A stretch of DNA of 40,981 nucleotides, taken from Eubacterium sp. (GTDB lineage Bacteria; Bacillota; Clostridia; Lachnospirales; Lachnospiraceae). The notes below the pieces were generated by a model that was not told the origin of the DNA, did no database searches, and was given only the letters and a program-made list of their open reading frames with translations. Numbering within the stretch: position 1 is the stretch's first letter; every line of letters starts with the position of its first letter. A program made the position numbers and the translations under genes. Positions 15,722-23,284 of the stretch are shown one piece after another. Location: positions 1 to 40,981 of the forward strand of contig JAFRWY010000099.1 of assembly GCA_017437905.1 (NCBI GenBank), read 5' to 3'.

Positions 15722-17416
15722 TCATTCCGAAAGCGCCTTGTAATAGGCCTCCAGCTTCGGCCTTGCCGCCACATAGTAGGGCTCCAGCTTCTGATCAAAA
15801 TGCTTTCCCATGCCCTCCATAATGATCTTATCCGCCTGCTCGAAGGACATGCTTTCCTTATAGACACGCTTGCTGACCAGTGCATCATATACATCGGCGA
15901 TGGCCATGATCCGCGCCTCCAGCGGGATCTCCAGCCCCTTTAAGCCCTCCGGATACCCGGAGCCGTCCCACCGCTCATGATGGTAGGTGGCAACATTTTC
16001 GGCGATCTTCCGGAAATACTCATCATCCGTGCCCTCCAGCACCTGATGTACGATCTTGCCGCCCTCCGCCGCGTGGGCCTTCATTTTCTCAAACTCCCAG
16101 GGTTCAAACCGCCCGGGCTTCTGCAGGATCGCATCCGGAACGGCGATCTTCCCCAGATCGTGCATCGGGGCCGCCTTGATGATCGCTCTCCGGAATTCCC
16201 TTGTAAGATGCAGCCGGTTGGTCTTCATGATCTCATCCACCAGGATCCGTACCCCGGCACTGGTCCGCTTGATATGACCTCCGGTGGAATTGTCCCGGCT
16301 TTCTACCATGGTCGCAAGGCTGAGGATCAGATTATCATGCATTTCCGCGATATGTGCAGTCTTCTCCTCCACCTCTTCCTGCAGTGTGGAATTGAACCGG
16401 TTGATCAGGGAGATATACTCCTGATTCTTCGTATCATCCGTGACGAAGATCCGGAAGCCTCTCTTCTTCTTCCCGTCATACAGGTAATCCACATCGAAGA
16501 TGTAGGTATGACCCTCCCTGGAATAAAAGGAGGTGTCATTGTTATTGTTCTCGATAAATGTACTCAGCCGGTTCATGGCCTGTTCCTTCAGGAACGGAAC
16601 ATCCTCCGACCTGGAATCTACCTTCACTTCTTTCAGTTCCGGGAAGAAATCCATGGCCGTATCGTTGCATCCGAGATAATTAAACTTGAAATCAAAGGCC
16701 ATAAATGCGGAATCACCGCTCTCGTTAATGGAATCCAGATGGGTCTCCGACATGTCATACATACAGATCTTCCGTACGATCAGCAGGAAGAATACCTGCG
16801 CAAAACAGTAGCTTGCGGGAAGGAGGTTAAAATCCAGCGGGAAAAAGATCTGGATCAGATAGACAAGGATCGAAACCGCCTCCGGAACCGCCATCATTCC
16901 GATGGTCTTGTTGGACACGTCGTTCTTCTTCGTGAAGCTATAGACCAGCGCCCAGATGGAGATGACGAAATAAACCCCCACCATGACATAGAACATGGTA
17001 TGCATGAATCCGTAGGTTTTGACCAGCATGGTGGCGCCGTTTACCTTCGTCATGGAAAGACTCTTATAAAAGTACGGCATCCAGCCCGCCGTAAGTACGG
17101 ATGCATAGATTGCAAATGTAATGCTGAAGAAGCTGACCCGAAGGGCCTTCGGAAGCTTCATATTGCACCGGTCCAGCACACACATCATGATGAACAGCAT
17201 AAGGAAGCAGCCGCCCATATAGATGATGTCATTTGCTATGACGGCGCCTTCCAGTGTCGTTGCGATGGAGAGCAGGAGAAAGCCCAGGTTGGAGATCGGA
17301 ATAAATGTGAACATCAGTGTAAAATGCACGTCAAAATGTCTGTGCCAGATTAAGACGTACATCAGTGTGAGAGCCAGTGATATGGCTAGCGTTATCGCAT
17401 AGTATCCGATGATCAT
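15722..17416 (-). CDS. Membrane-anchored HD-GYP protein (putative c-di-GMP phosphodiesterase)
   Basis: 564 residues. About the first 225 residues are strongly hydrophobic with six to eight membrane spans, resembling the N-terminal 7TM sensor of some histidine kinases. Next comes a PAS-like region (about 235-340, FMAFDFKFNYLGCNDTAMDFFPEL), a short coiled segment (LQEEVEEKTAHIAEMHDN), then an HD-GYP domain. Its metal and catalytic residues are all visible: GGHIKRT, MHDLGKIAVPD with His419-Asp420, KAHAAEGG, YHHERWDGSGYP, and IADVYDAL. The family hydrolyses cyclic di-GMP to GMP or pGpG. Activity here is inferred. It starts 51 nt after the large HD-GYP gene ends, so the two are likely one operon. 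An AGGAAAGGA lies upstream of ATG 17416. Confidence 0.88.
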   Translation of the reverse strand: MIIGYYAITLAISLALTLMYVLIWHRHFDVHFTLMFTFIPISNLGFLLLSIATTLEGAVIANDIIYMGGCFLMLFIMMCVLDRCNMKLPKALRVSFFSITFAIYASVLTAGWMPYFYKSLSMTKVNGATMLVKTYGFMHTMFYVMVGVYFVISIWALVYSFTKKNDVSNKTIGMMAVPEAVSILVYLIQIFFPLDFNLLPASYCFAQVFFLLIVRKICMYDMSETHLDSINESGDSAFMAFDFKFNYLGCNDTAMDFFPELKEVKVDSRSEDVPFLKEQAMNRLSTFIENNNNDTSFYSREGHTYIFDVDYLYDGKKKRGFRIFVTDDTKNQEYISLINRFNSTLQEEVEEKTAHIAEMHDNLILSLATMVESRDNSTGGHIKRTSAGVRILVDEIMKTNRLHLTREFRRAIIKAAPMHDLGKIAVPDAILQKPGRFEPWEFEKMKAHAAEGGKIVHQVLEGTDDEYFRKIAENVATYHHERWDGSGYPEGLKGLEIPLEARIMAIADVYDALVSKRVYKESMSFEQADKIIMEGMGKHFDQKLEPYYVAARPKLEAYYKALSE

Positions 17417-17467
17417 TTCCGTATGATCCTTTCCTCTGTCTGTTGCAATGATCGTCAGCGGAGCATG

Positions 17468-20400
17468 TTACTTTCCGTCCGTTCCCTCTGTCTTCGGTTT
17501 GTCTGCACCTTCTGCCTTCGGCCCGGTCTTTTCCGCTTCCTTCTCGAACTTCTTATGGATGTTGTCAATGTCTTCCGTGGTTCCGCCGCCCTGGTCATCC
17601 GCAGCCCTGAACTCGCCCTTCTCAACCAGACGCAGGAATGCATCCACCACGTCAGCCGTCAGCTGGGTTCCGGCAACCTCTTTTATAATGGAAACTGCCT
17701 TCTCAAAATTCATACGCTTCCGGTAGGGACGATCGGAATACATGGCATCAAAGGTATCGGCCACCGCGATGATCTGTGCCACGCGTGGGATGTCATCTCC
17801 CTTCAGTCCCTTCGGATATCCCTTGCCGTCCGGGCGCTCATGGTGATACCCTGCGCCGATGGAAAGCTCCGGCATGATACTGATATCCTTCAGAACCCGG
17901 TAGCCCTGGGAGGAATGGGATTTGATGATCTTGAACTCATCATCCGTCAGCTTGCCCGGCTTATTCAGCACCTCCGGCGGGATAGCGATCTTACCGATAT
18001 CGTGCAGAAGCGCGATATTGTAATACTTGTCCACGGTCTCCTCGTCGTAGCCCAGTTCCTTCGTCAGCATGGCAGTATATTCCGCCACCCGCGCGGAGTG
18101 ACCGTTTGTGTACTTATCCTTCATATCGATGGTCTTCGCAAACGCTTCGATCATCTCGCGGATGAAGATCTTGTTCTCCGCCTCTTTCCTCTTCAGTTTC
18201 CTCAGACGCTGCTGGATATAGAAGAAGATTGCCAGTCCCAATAAGAGGGCTCCCAGGATAATGGCAAGAACGATAAACCAGGTTTCCTCATAGATTGCCT
18301 TGGTCTTCGTGATATTTACGGTGATCTCTTTGTTGCCGTGTCCCATGGCATCACTGATCGACATCACAAACTGATACTTACCACCGGACAGGTTCGTGTA
18401 ATCGATGGGTTCCAGATCCGTCCGGCTTACGGTCACGGTATTCTTATCAAATCCTTCCAGATGATAGGTCACCCGGGGATTCATCAGGGAATATGTATAA
18501 ACGAAGCTGTAAATGGTAAGTCTGGTGGTATCTGCCGGTATGGTGACAGAGCCATCCTCCGAAGCATAGATCATCTCCCCGTCCGCTTCCACATAGGGAA
18601 CCGCCAGCTTGATATCCTGTACATCCAGTGCGGGTTCTTCGATATTTACTCTTGCCACACCGGTGCTTCCGGCGATATAAAGTTTCCCCTCCGAAGTGAT
18701 CTCACTGTAGGAATTCGCCGTTGTCAGTACCGGAAGTCCGTTATCCCGGTTGTAGAACACAGGGTTGATCTCTTCATTTTTGATCAGTTCATCCGCTTTC
18801 GCAACATAGATACCGTTGCTGCTGAGAACCCACACCTCACCCTTACTGTTCCAGTACAGATCAAAGTTGTTGGAGTACGGGAATTTATGAATGGTCGTGA
18901 TCTTATAATCCGGTGTCATGTAAGCCAGGGAATTGCTGGTAATGATCCAGAACAGATTCCGTTCCGTATCCTTCTTGATCCGCATGACAACTCCCGAACC
19001 AAGGCCCTCATCCTTGCCGTATTTGGACACCTTATTCTCGGTGATCACATAAATGCCGTCCCCGTCGGAGCCGACGATCATGTCACCGTTATCATTTTCA
19101 CTGATGGTGAGAACCTCCGTATTGCTGAGACCCGAGGCGTCGTCATACACCTCCGTCACCACGCCGTCCCGGATTATGGCAAGGCCGCCGCTGCAGGCCA
19201 CCATGATGGAACCGTCCTTTCTCTCATAGACGGTTCTTGCCCGGTTGGAGGGCAGTCCGGATTCCGTGGTATAGCAGGTGACCGAACCATGGTCATACAG
19301 CACCAGACCACAGTCACTGTAGGTTCCGAACCAGAGCCGGTCCTTACTGTCCCGGATGATGGAACGGATCCTGCATCCCGCCAGAAGCTCGATCAGATCC
19401 TTCTTCGCCGAGAGCTCTGCAGAAGCCGCGGTCACCCCCTGGATCGGATAGGTCTTGGTCTCGCTGGATCCGCTGATGATCGTAAGTCCCGTATCCGTAC
19501 CGATAAAAAGCTGTTCCTTCAGTAAACAGGTGGAATTGACAACCGCCGGATTCAGTCCGAACCACTCATAGATATCCGTGAACTGGTTCTGTACAATCTT
19601 CATAACGCCCTGACGGCGGGAGGTAAACCAGAGATTTCCCTCATAATCCGTCAGCATATGATCGATGGAATTGTTCATGGGGATGTTCTGGATATGGGTA
19701 AACCTTCCTTTGTCCAGGAAACCCATACCATTGCTGGTGCAGACCCAGATCTGGCCTTTAAAATACTCGATGGAATTCACATAGTTAAATGGAGAGATAT
19801 TGATATCCGTCCGGTCGGTGATACTGCTTCCCAGCTTTCCGTGAACGACCTGGTCTCCCTCGGTTCCGAGATAGACATAGCCTTCCTTCTCCGGATCCGG
19901 AAGCACGGTAATGATGGGCCCCGTCCCCAGCTTCGTTCCGTCATAGAAGCCGGTCACCTTGCCGTCCTTCATGGTGAAGACCGCACCGTTCATGGTCTCG
20001 CCGTAGATCACGCCTTCCTTCGACATACGGAGTTCGCAGATATATTCATCATTGATCTGGGACTCATTTATGGCATGAAGGGTTCCGTCCGCTTCCACAA
20101 CCCCCATGCCATGTGTGGTAGCCACATAGATCCGTCCCGCAGCATCCTCCGTAAAGGAACGGATGGAGGACGAGGTGAGGCCCTCGCTGTTCTCCAGCAT
20201 CCGGATCTGGCCCTTCTCCATCACCGCCACCCCGTTGTCATTGGTTCCGATCCACAGACGATCCTTGCTGTCCGTATAGAGGCTGACCACACTGGTAACA
20301 CCGGTGGTGGAATCCACACGTTCGAATTTATTCCCGTCATAGCGGATCAGACCACTGTAACTGCCGATCCAGAGGAAACCCTCCCGGGTCTCGGCAATGG

Positions 20401-20671
20401 CATTGGCCTCCGAGGTCGGAAGACCGTTGGTATTGTCATACAGCACTGCTGAGAAGCCTGCGCCCTTACCGGTAGGATCCACCTTGATATCTTCATTCTC
20501 GTCACCGGAGATGGTCTCTGCATATACAACGCCTGGCCCCGGGTATTCCGGAGAATCCGCCACCGTGGCAGCTGCGACACCCATAAAAAGCGCAAGAGAT
20601 AAGCATATCGCGGATATGCCATGTCTCCTGCGCCTGTTCTTTTCAGTAGTTTGATAAATGTTTTTCTTCAT
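17468..20671 (-). CDS. Beta-propeller / Y_Y_Y sensor fused to HD-GYP domain
   Basis: 1067-residue one-component receptor. Signal sequence at residues 1-40 (basic, then ICLSLALFMGVAAA), then about 650 residues of repeated two-component-regulator propeller blades outside the membrane. Blade motifs include KDRLWIGTNDNG, GNLWFTSRRQG, KDRLWFGTYSDCG, NGDMIVGSDGDG and KGEVWVLSSNG. A Y_Y_Y-type Ig-like domain (about 690-785) follows, then one membrane span near 796-818, and a cytoplasmic HD-GYP domain with NGHSARVAEYT, LLHDIGKIAIPPE (His890-Asp891), KSHSSQGY, YHHERPDGKGYP and VADTFDAMYSDRPYR, all intact. The C-terminus is a charged Lys/Glu/Gly tail of about 40 residues. ATG 20671 has AGGAG with 8-nt spacing and a good promoter upstream. 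The layout predicts an external ligand controlling c-di-GMP breakdown. Confidence 0.9.
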   Translation of the reverse strand: MKKNIYQTTEKNRRRRHGISAICLSLALFMGVAAATVADSPEYPGPGVVYAETISGDENEDIKVDPTGKGAGFSAVLYDNTNGLPTSEANAIAETREGFLWIGSYSGLIRYDGNKFERVDSTTGVTSVVSLYTDSKDRLWIGTNDNGVAVMEKGQIRMLENSEGLTSSSIRSFTEDAAGRIYVATTHGMGVVEADGTLHAINESQINDEYICELRMSKEGVIYGETMNGAVFTMKDGKVTGFYDGTKLGTGPIITVLPDPEKEGYVYLGTEGDQVVHGKLGSSITDRTDINISPFNYVNSIEYFKGQIWVCTSNGMGFLDKGRFTHIQNIPMNNSIDHMLTDYEGNLWFTSRRQGVMKIVQNQFTDIYEWFGLNPAVVNSTCLLKEQLFIGTDTGLTIISGSSETKTYPIQGVTAASAELSAKKDLIELLAGCRIRSIIRDSKDRLWFGTYSDCGLVLYDHGSVTCYTTESGLPSNRARTVYERKDGSIMVACSGGLAIIRDGVVTEVYDDASGLSNTEVLTISENDNGDMIVGSDGDGIYVITENKVSKYGKDEGLGSGVVMRIKKDTERNLFWIITSNSLAYMTPDYKITTIHKFPYSNNFDLYWNSKGEVWVLSSNGIYVAKADELIKNEEINPVFYNRDNGLPVLTTANSYSEITSEGKLYIAGSTGVARVNIEEPALDVQDIKLAVPYVEADGEMIYASEDGSVTIPADTTRLTIYSFVYTYSLMNPRVTYHLEGFDKNTVTVSRTDLEPIDYTNLSGGKYQFVMSISDAMGHGNKEITVNITKTKAIYEETWFIVLAIILGALLLGLAIFFYIQQRLRKLKRKEAENKIFIREMIEAFAKTIDMKDKYTNGHSARVAEYTAMLTKELGYDEETVDKYYNIALLHDIGKIAIPPEVLNKPGKLTDDEFKIIKSHSSQGYRVLKDISIMPELSIGAGYHHERPDGKGYPKGLKGDDIPRVAQIIAVADTFDAMYSDRPYRKRMNFEKAVSIIKEVAGTQLTADVVDAFLRLVEKGEFRAADDQGGGTTEDIDNIHKKFEKEAEKTGPKAEGADKPKTEGTDGK

Positions 20672-20722
20672 ATCTCACGCTCCTGCAGAACCCGAGTAAA
20701 AGTGTACAATCACACAGGGTAT

Positions 20723-20751
20723 ATTCTAACACAAGAGCAGTGAATTCTCAA
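20723..20751 (-). promoter_or_regulatory. Promoter of the HD-GYP operon
   Basis: Minus strand: TTGAGA (20746-20751), 17-bp spacer, TAGAAT (20723-20728), about 50 bp before the start codon at 20671. Confidence 0.75.
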
Positions 20752-20775
20752 TCGAAACGTGTTTCCCGGATGTGC

Positions 20776-21462
20776 TTAATCATCATTATACTGTTCGCCG
20801 ATGGGTGTAATCTTTGCATCATAGAAACCGAGCTTTTTTGCAAACAGGGAAGCGGTTTCCGTATCCTTCTCATGCCCGTCCGTACGGATCGCATTGGAAG
20901 CACTGGCACCCATATAGATATCACCGTGTGCATCCTGATATACATCCAGCTGGTAAGTGTTCCAGGTATTTCTCGCCTTTACCTTTAGTTCATTTCTAAA
21001 CACATATTCATCGATACCGGATCTCCGGACATAATCTCCGTCCGGTCCGCTCGGAAACCACTTGTACGGACTTCCCTCATTTGCCGCAAGATTTTCCTCA
21101 AAGTCGGCGCTTACGTTAACAAGACCGAAATCTATGATCGCAAGTGCGGTACTCTGATCCGAGCAGCGGATCTCATCCTTATCCACATAGACCCATCCTC
21201 TTCTGTAGACCTCGGTCTCCCCGGTCTCCGGATCGGTATAATACATATCCCTTCCCTGGAAATCGCTGGGAAATGCATGGGCCGCAAGGGCATCCTTGAT
21301 CAAACTCGCATGATAGATATCCTTTGCCTGTCTTCCCTTCTCCAGATACCGGATGATTCCCATGCCGATCATGGAAGCAAGAATCGTGATAATGGCAATG
21401 ATCACCATCAGTTCCACCAGAGTGTAACCCTTATTCGTTTGTTTGCTTTGAACCTTCATCAT
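20776..21462 (-). CDS. Type IV pilin-like (prepilin) protein
   Basis: 228 residues. It carries a class III prepilin signal: a short basic leader (MMKVQSKQTNKG) cut before YTLVELMVIIAIITILAS, with Glu at mature position 5, then an amphipathic helix and a globular domain of about 170 residues. The globular part has PSDFQGRDMYY, YKWFPSGPDGDYV and an acidic end, and shows no enzymatic motif. Start ATG 21462 (followed directly by a second ATG) has GGAAAGGG upstream. A frame starting at 21513 would add 17 residues with no ribosome binding site. No assembly ATPase, prepilin peptidase, platform protein or other pilin is in the window, so it is an orphan here. It could be a pseudopilin or a major pilin. 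Its upstream repeats suggest regulation. Confidence 0.85.
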   Translation of the reverse strand: MMKVQSKQTNKGYTLVELMVIIAIITILASMIGMGIIRYLEKGRQAKDIYHASLIKDALAAHAFPSDFQGRDMYYTDPETGETEVYRRGWVYVDKDEIRCSDQSTALAIIDFGLVNVSADFEENLAANEGSPYKWFPSGPDGDYVRRSGIDEYVFRNELKVKARNTWNTYQLDVYQDAHGDIYMGASASNAIRTDGHEKDTETASLFAKKLGFYDAKITPIGEQYNDD

Positions 21463-21529
21463 TTTTGCTTCCCTTTCCGGTAAAATCCGTTTTTTTGAAC
21501 ACAAATCTTTCACATGATGTTATTATTTT

Positions 21530-21600
21530 GTTTTCATTTTGTTAGCATTTCGTTCATTTTATGATTTTTGTTCATTTCTTGTTCATATTTCGTTCAAATT
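21530..21600. repeat. Helically phased 11-bp repeats (GTTCATTT-like)
   Basis: GTTTTCATTTT at 21530, GTTAGCATTTC at 21541, GTTCATTTTAT at 21552, then after a 7-nt irregularity GTTCATTTCTT at 21570, GTTCATATTTC at 21581 and GTTCAAATTAT at 21592. Unit length is exactly 11 bp within each run. It lies 70-140 bp upstream of the pilin start. Direct repeats of this period are known as binding sites of PhoB/OmpR-family regulators. The regulator is not identified. Confidence 0.6.
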
Positions 21601-21651
21601 ATATCCTCATTTTTTTCACATTTCAAGAAAAATATTTATATCTTTCAACAA

Positions 21652-21680
21652 AAAAATGCACAATCTTTCTTGTGCATTTT
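21652..21680 (-). terminator. Hairpin with T tail between the pilin gene and tRNA-Ser
   Basis: AATGCACAA and TTGTGCATT form a 9-bp stem with a 6-nt loop. On the minus strand it is followed by TTTTTGTTG. It would stop transcription coming from the tRNA-Ser side before the pilin regulatory region. Confidence 0.65.
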
Positions 21681-21740
21681 CGCAAACCCTTAATTTCTGT
21701 TCTTTCGTGTGAATATCAGGCAAAATCGCCCCTTGTTTAC

Positions 21741-21783
21741 AATTCCGGCCCGAATCTCCGCGCATCCTCGCGGAGCGTTTATC
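21741..21783. repeat. Dispersed intergenic repeat, copy 2
   Basis: Ungapped match of 37 of 43 nt to 1671-1713, with the last 20 nt identical. Non-coding, between the pilin gene and tRNA-Ser. Same orientation as copy 1. Confidence 0.7.
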
Positions 21784-21864
21784 CCAGCCGGAGATTGAAT
21801 CCCATTGAGACAGATATCGTAGTACCCGCCGCCTGGCAGGCATCGGTCTTCTCCCACTGAAATA

Positions 21865-21905
21865 AGAAAAGCCCGGAGCCCTCAAAAAGTCAAGGGAATC
21901 CGGAC
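21865..21905 (-). terminator. Terminator of tRNA-Ser
   Basis: Minus strand: GTCCGGA...CCCT pairs with AGGG...TCCGGGC around a small internal loop, followed by TTTTCTTATTTC. It lies 10 nt after the tRNA 3' end. Confidence 0.75.
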
Positions 21906-21915
21906 TTTATCCGTG

Positions 21916-22003
21916 CGGAGACGGAGGGATTCGAACCCTCGTGCCGGTTGCCCGGCAAACTGATTTCGAGTCAGCCCCGTTATGACCACTTCGATACGTC
22001 TCC
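21916..22003 (-). tRNA. tRNA-Ser (CGA)
   Basis: 88-nt cloverleaf with a long variable arm, typical of serine tRNA. Acceptor GGAGACG pairs with CGTCTCC, discriminator G, T-loop GGTTCGAATCC, anticodon loop CTCGAAA giving anticodon CGA for UCG codons. The variable-arm stem TTGCCGG/CCGGCA is visible. No CCA is encoded. Confidence 0.95.
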
Positions 22004-22037
22004 AATATGATCGCCGGAGTACTTCCGGCGCTGAATA

Positions 22038-22066
22038 AGTGTAACAGATTTTAACCGATTCTTCAA
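22038..22066 (-). promoter_or_regulatory. Promoter of tRNA-Ser
   Basis: Minus strand: TTGAAG (22061-22066), 17-bp spacer, TACACT (22038-22043), 35 bp before the tRNA 5' end. Confidence 0.65.
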
Positions 22067-22090
22067 GTTATTTCTGGTATATTCCGTATT

Positions 22091-22945
22091 TCACCCTTTT
22101 CTGCCCAGCTTCCAGTCGTCCGCCGGATGCTCTGTCAGGAAATCCTCCATGATCCGGAAGGCTCTGTCGGACAGTTCACCGGTCTTCTCGGCCTTAACCA
22201 CTTCCGCGGGGATCGTATCCAGCACATCCAGATGGATATGGATCGGACGGAAGGTGAAGGCTCTCCGGAAGATATGGTCGGAATTCCGGATCGCGGAAAT
22301 GACCACCTGGCAGCCTGCATCCTTCGCGATCTTGAAGGCTCCGCTCCGGAAGGGAAGCAGGGGATCATGACTCTTGTTCTCCCAGCCCTCCGGATAGATT
22401 CCGTAATTCACATATCCTCTCTTGATATTATCTGCGGCTTTTTTAATGGAAAGGATGGCCGCCTTCGCATTTTCCCGGTCCAGCGGGACACAGCCGATGG
22501 CTGCGATGTACCGTCCCACAAAGGGGATCTTAAAATTCTCCTGTTTGGACACATAGGCAAGATCATAATCCTTCAGCCAGATCAGCCCCACCAGCGGATC
22601 GAAGATACTCCTGTGGTTGCTGACAAGAAGGTACGGTTCACTGTCCGGCAGCTTCTCCAGTCCGTGCAGATGGATCCGGATATGCAGGATCTGCATAAAG
22701 AGCCGTACGGTCTCAAAGCCCATCCACCGGTAGGGATTGTGGATGGAAGCCGGAAGCCGGTTCACGTTGATCGTCAGGCTGAACAGTGCAAAGGCGAAAA
22801 CCTGAAGCACGAAAAATGCCAGGAACAGAAGAACCGTATAAAGAAGGAAGAGACCCGCACATGCGGGAAATCCTGTCACATCCGACCGGTATACGAGCCA
22901 GCCGCTTCCGGCCAGACTTAGCGTCAGATAAATAATAAATAACAT
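22091..22945 (-). CDS. plsC: 1-acyl-sn-glycerol-3-phosphate acyltransferase (PlsC family)
   Basis: 284-residue membrane-bound acyltransferase that adds the second fatty acid in phospholipid synthesis. Seen: two N-terminal hydrophobic segments (about 1-20 and 28-58), the catalytic NHRSIFD (HX4D) near residues 109-115, FKIPFVGRYIAAIGCVPLDR as block II, and block III as YPEGWENKS instead of the common EGTRS, then PFRSGAFKIAKDAG. The core catalytic His/Asp and Pro-Glu-Gly are kept. ATG 22945 has GGAGAG with good spacing. The long N-terminal membrane region is more than the smallest PlsC proteins have. A lysophospholipid acyltransferase with another acceptor is possible. Confidence 0.87.
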   Translation of the reverse strand: MLFIIYLTLSLAGSGWLVYRSDVTGFPACAGLFLLYTVLLFLAFFVLQVFAFALFSLTINVNRLPASIHNPYRWMGFETVRLFMQILHIRIHLHGLEKLPDSEPYLLVSNHRSIFDPLVGLIWLKDYDLAYVSKQENFKIPFVGRYIAAIGCVPLDRENAKAAILSIKKAADNIKRGYVNYGIYPEGWENKSHDPLLPFRSGAFKIAKDAGCQVVISAIRNSDHIFRRAFTFRPIHIHLDVLDTIPAEVVKAEKTGELSDRAFRIMEDFLTEHPADDWKLGRKG

Positions 22946-22994
22946 GAAACTCTCCGATTTCTTGCGTGATAACGTTCATAAAACCCCGAAACGT

Positions 22995-23023
22995 ATTTTA
23001 CCGCATATTGGGAGCAGGCACAA
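22995..23023 (-). promoter_or_regulatory. Promoter of plsC
   Basis: Minus strand: TTGTGC (23018-23023), 17-bp spacer, TAAAAT (22995-23000), about 50 bp before ATG 22945. Confidence 0.6.
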
Positions 23024-23081
23024 TCTATTTTGTAAATTATTCGTTAACAAGTAAGAAAAGAGTGGATTTTATTTCTTTTTA

Positions 23082-23090
23082 TGTTATAAT
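23082..23090 (+). promoter_or_regulatory. Extended -10 promoter of tRNA-Gly
   Basis: TGTTATAAT (extended -10 TG plus perfect TATAAT at 23085-23090), about 48 bp upstream of the tRNA. No good -35 is seen, which fits an extended -10 type. Confidence 0.6.
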
Positions 23091-23137
23091 AGGTCGCGAG
23101 GTTGGGTTCTGATCAAGTACAAAACCTTGCACATCCT

Positions 23138-23208
23138 GCGAATATGGTGTAATGGTAACACGTCTGCTTCCCAAGCAGGCACTGCGGGTTCGATTCCCGT
23201 TATTCGCT
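23138..23208 (+). tRNA. tRNA-Gly (CCC)
   Basis: 71-nt cloverleaf: acceptor GCGAATA/TATTCGC, discriminator T, D-arm with TGGTGTAATGGTAACA, anticodon loop TTCCCAA giving CCC for GGG codons, T-arm GGGTTCGATTCCC. No CCA encoded. Confidence 0.95.
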
Positions 23209-23218
23209 TTTGTAATCG

Positions 23219-23248
23219 CCGGAATGTTTCACTGATGACTCATTCCGG
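23219..23248. terminator. Inverted repeat after tRNA-Gly, possible terminator
   Basis: CCGGAATG and CATTCCGG form a perfect 8-bp stem with a 14-nt loop. Only a poor T tract (TATTCTT) follows, so termination is uncertain. Confidence 0.4.
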
Positions 23249-23284
23249 TATTCTTATATCAGAGTAAATTAGGATCAATAGGAT

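Larger units (their letters stand above)
21463..21864. other. Non-coding gap upstream of the pilin gene
   Basis: About 400 nt without a convincing gene. From the pilin outward it holds a purine-rich leader, an AT-rich tract with 11-bp phased repeats (21530-21600), a hairpin with T tail on the minus strand (21652-21680), a dispersed repeat (21741-21783), and a featureless stretch up to the tRNA-Ser terminator. Short open frames here have no ribosome binding site and read through the hairpins. Confidence 0.7.

Noticed and set aside
18338-19525. Plus-strand open frame opposite the propeller-HD-GYP gene
   Set aside because: Antisense to conserved propeller blades, no recognisable domain. The same holds for the large shadows opposite PFOR, mnmG and mnmE.
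21179-21187. TTATCCACA, a DnaA-box match (another near 25565)
   Set aside because: Single boxes inside the pilin and GH3 genes, no cluster, no AT-rich unwinding region and no dnaA nearby. Not an origin.
21616-21885. 89-codon minus-strand frame between tRNA-Ser and the pilin gene
   Set aside because: It runs through two terminator hairpins and the dispersed repeat, has no ribosome binding site and no recognisable protein features.
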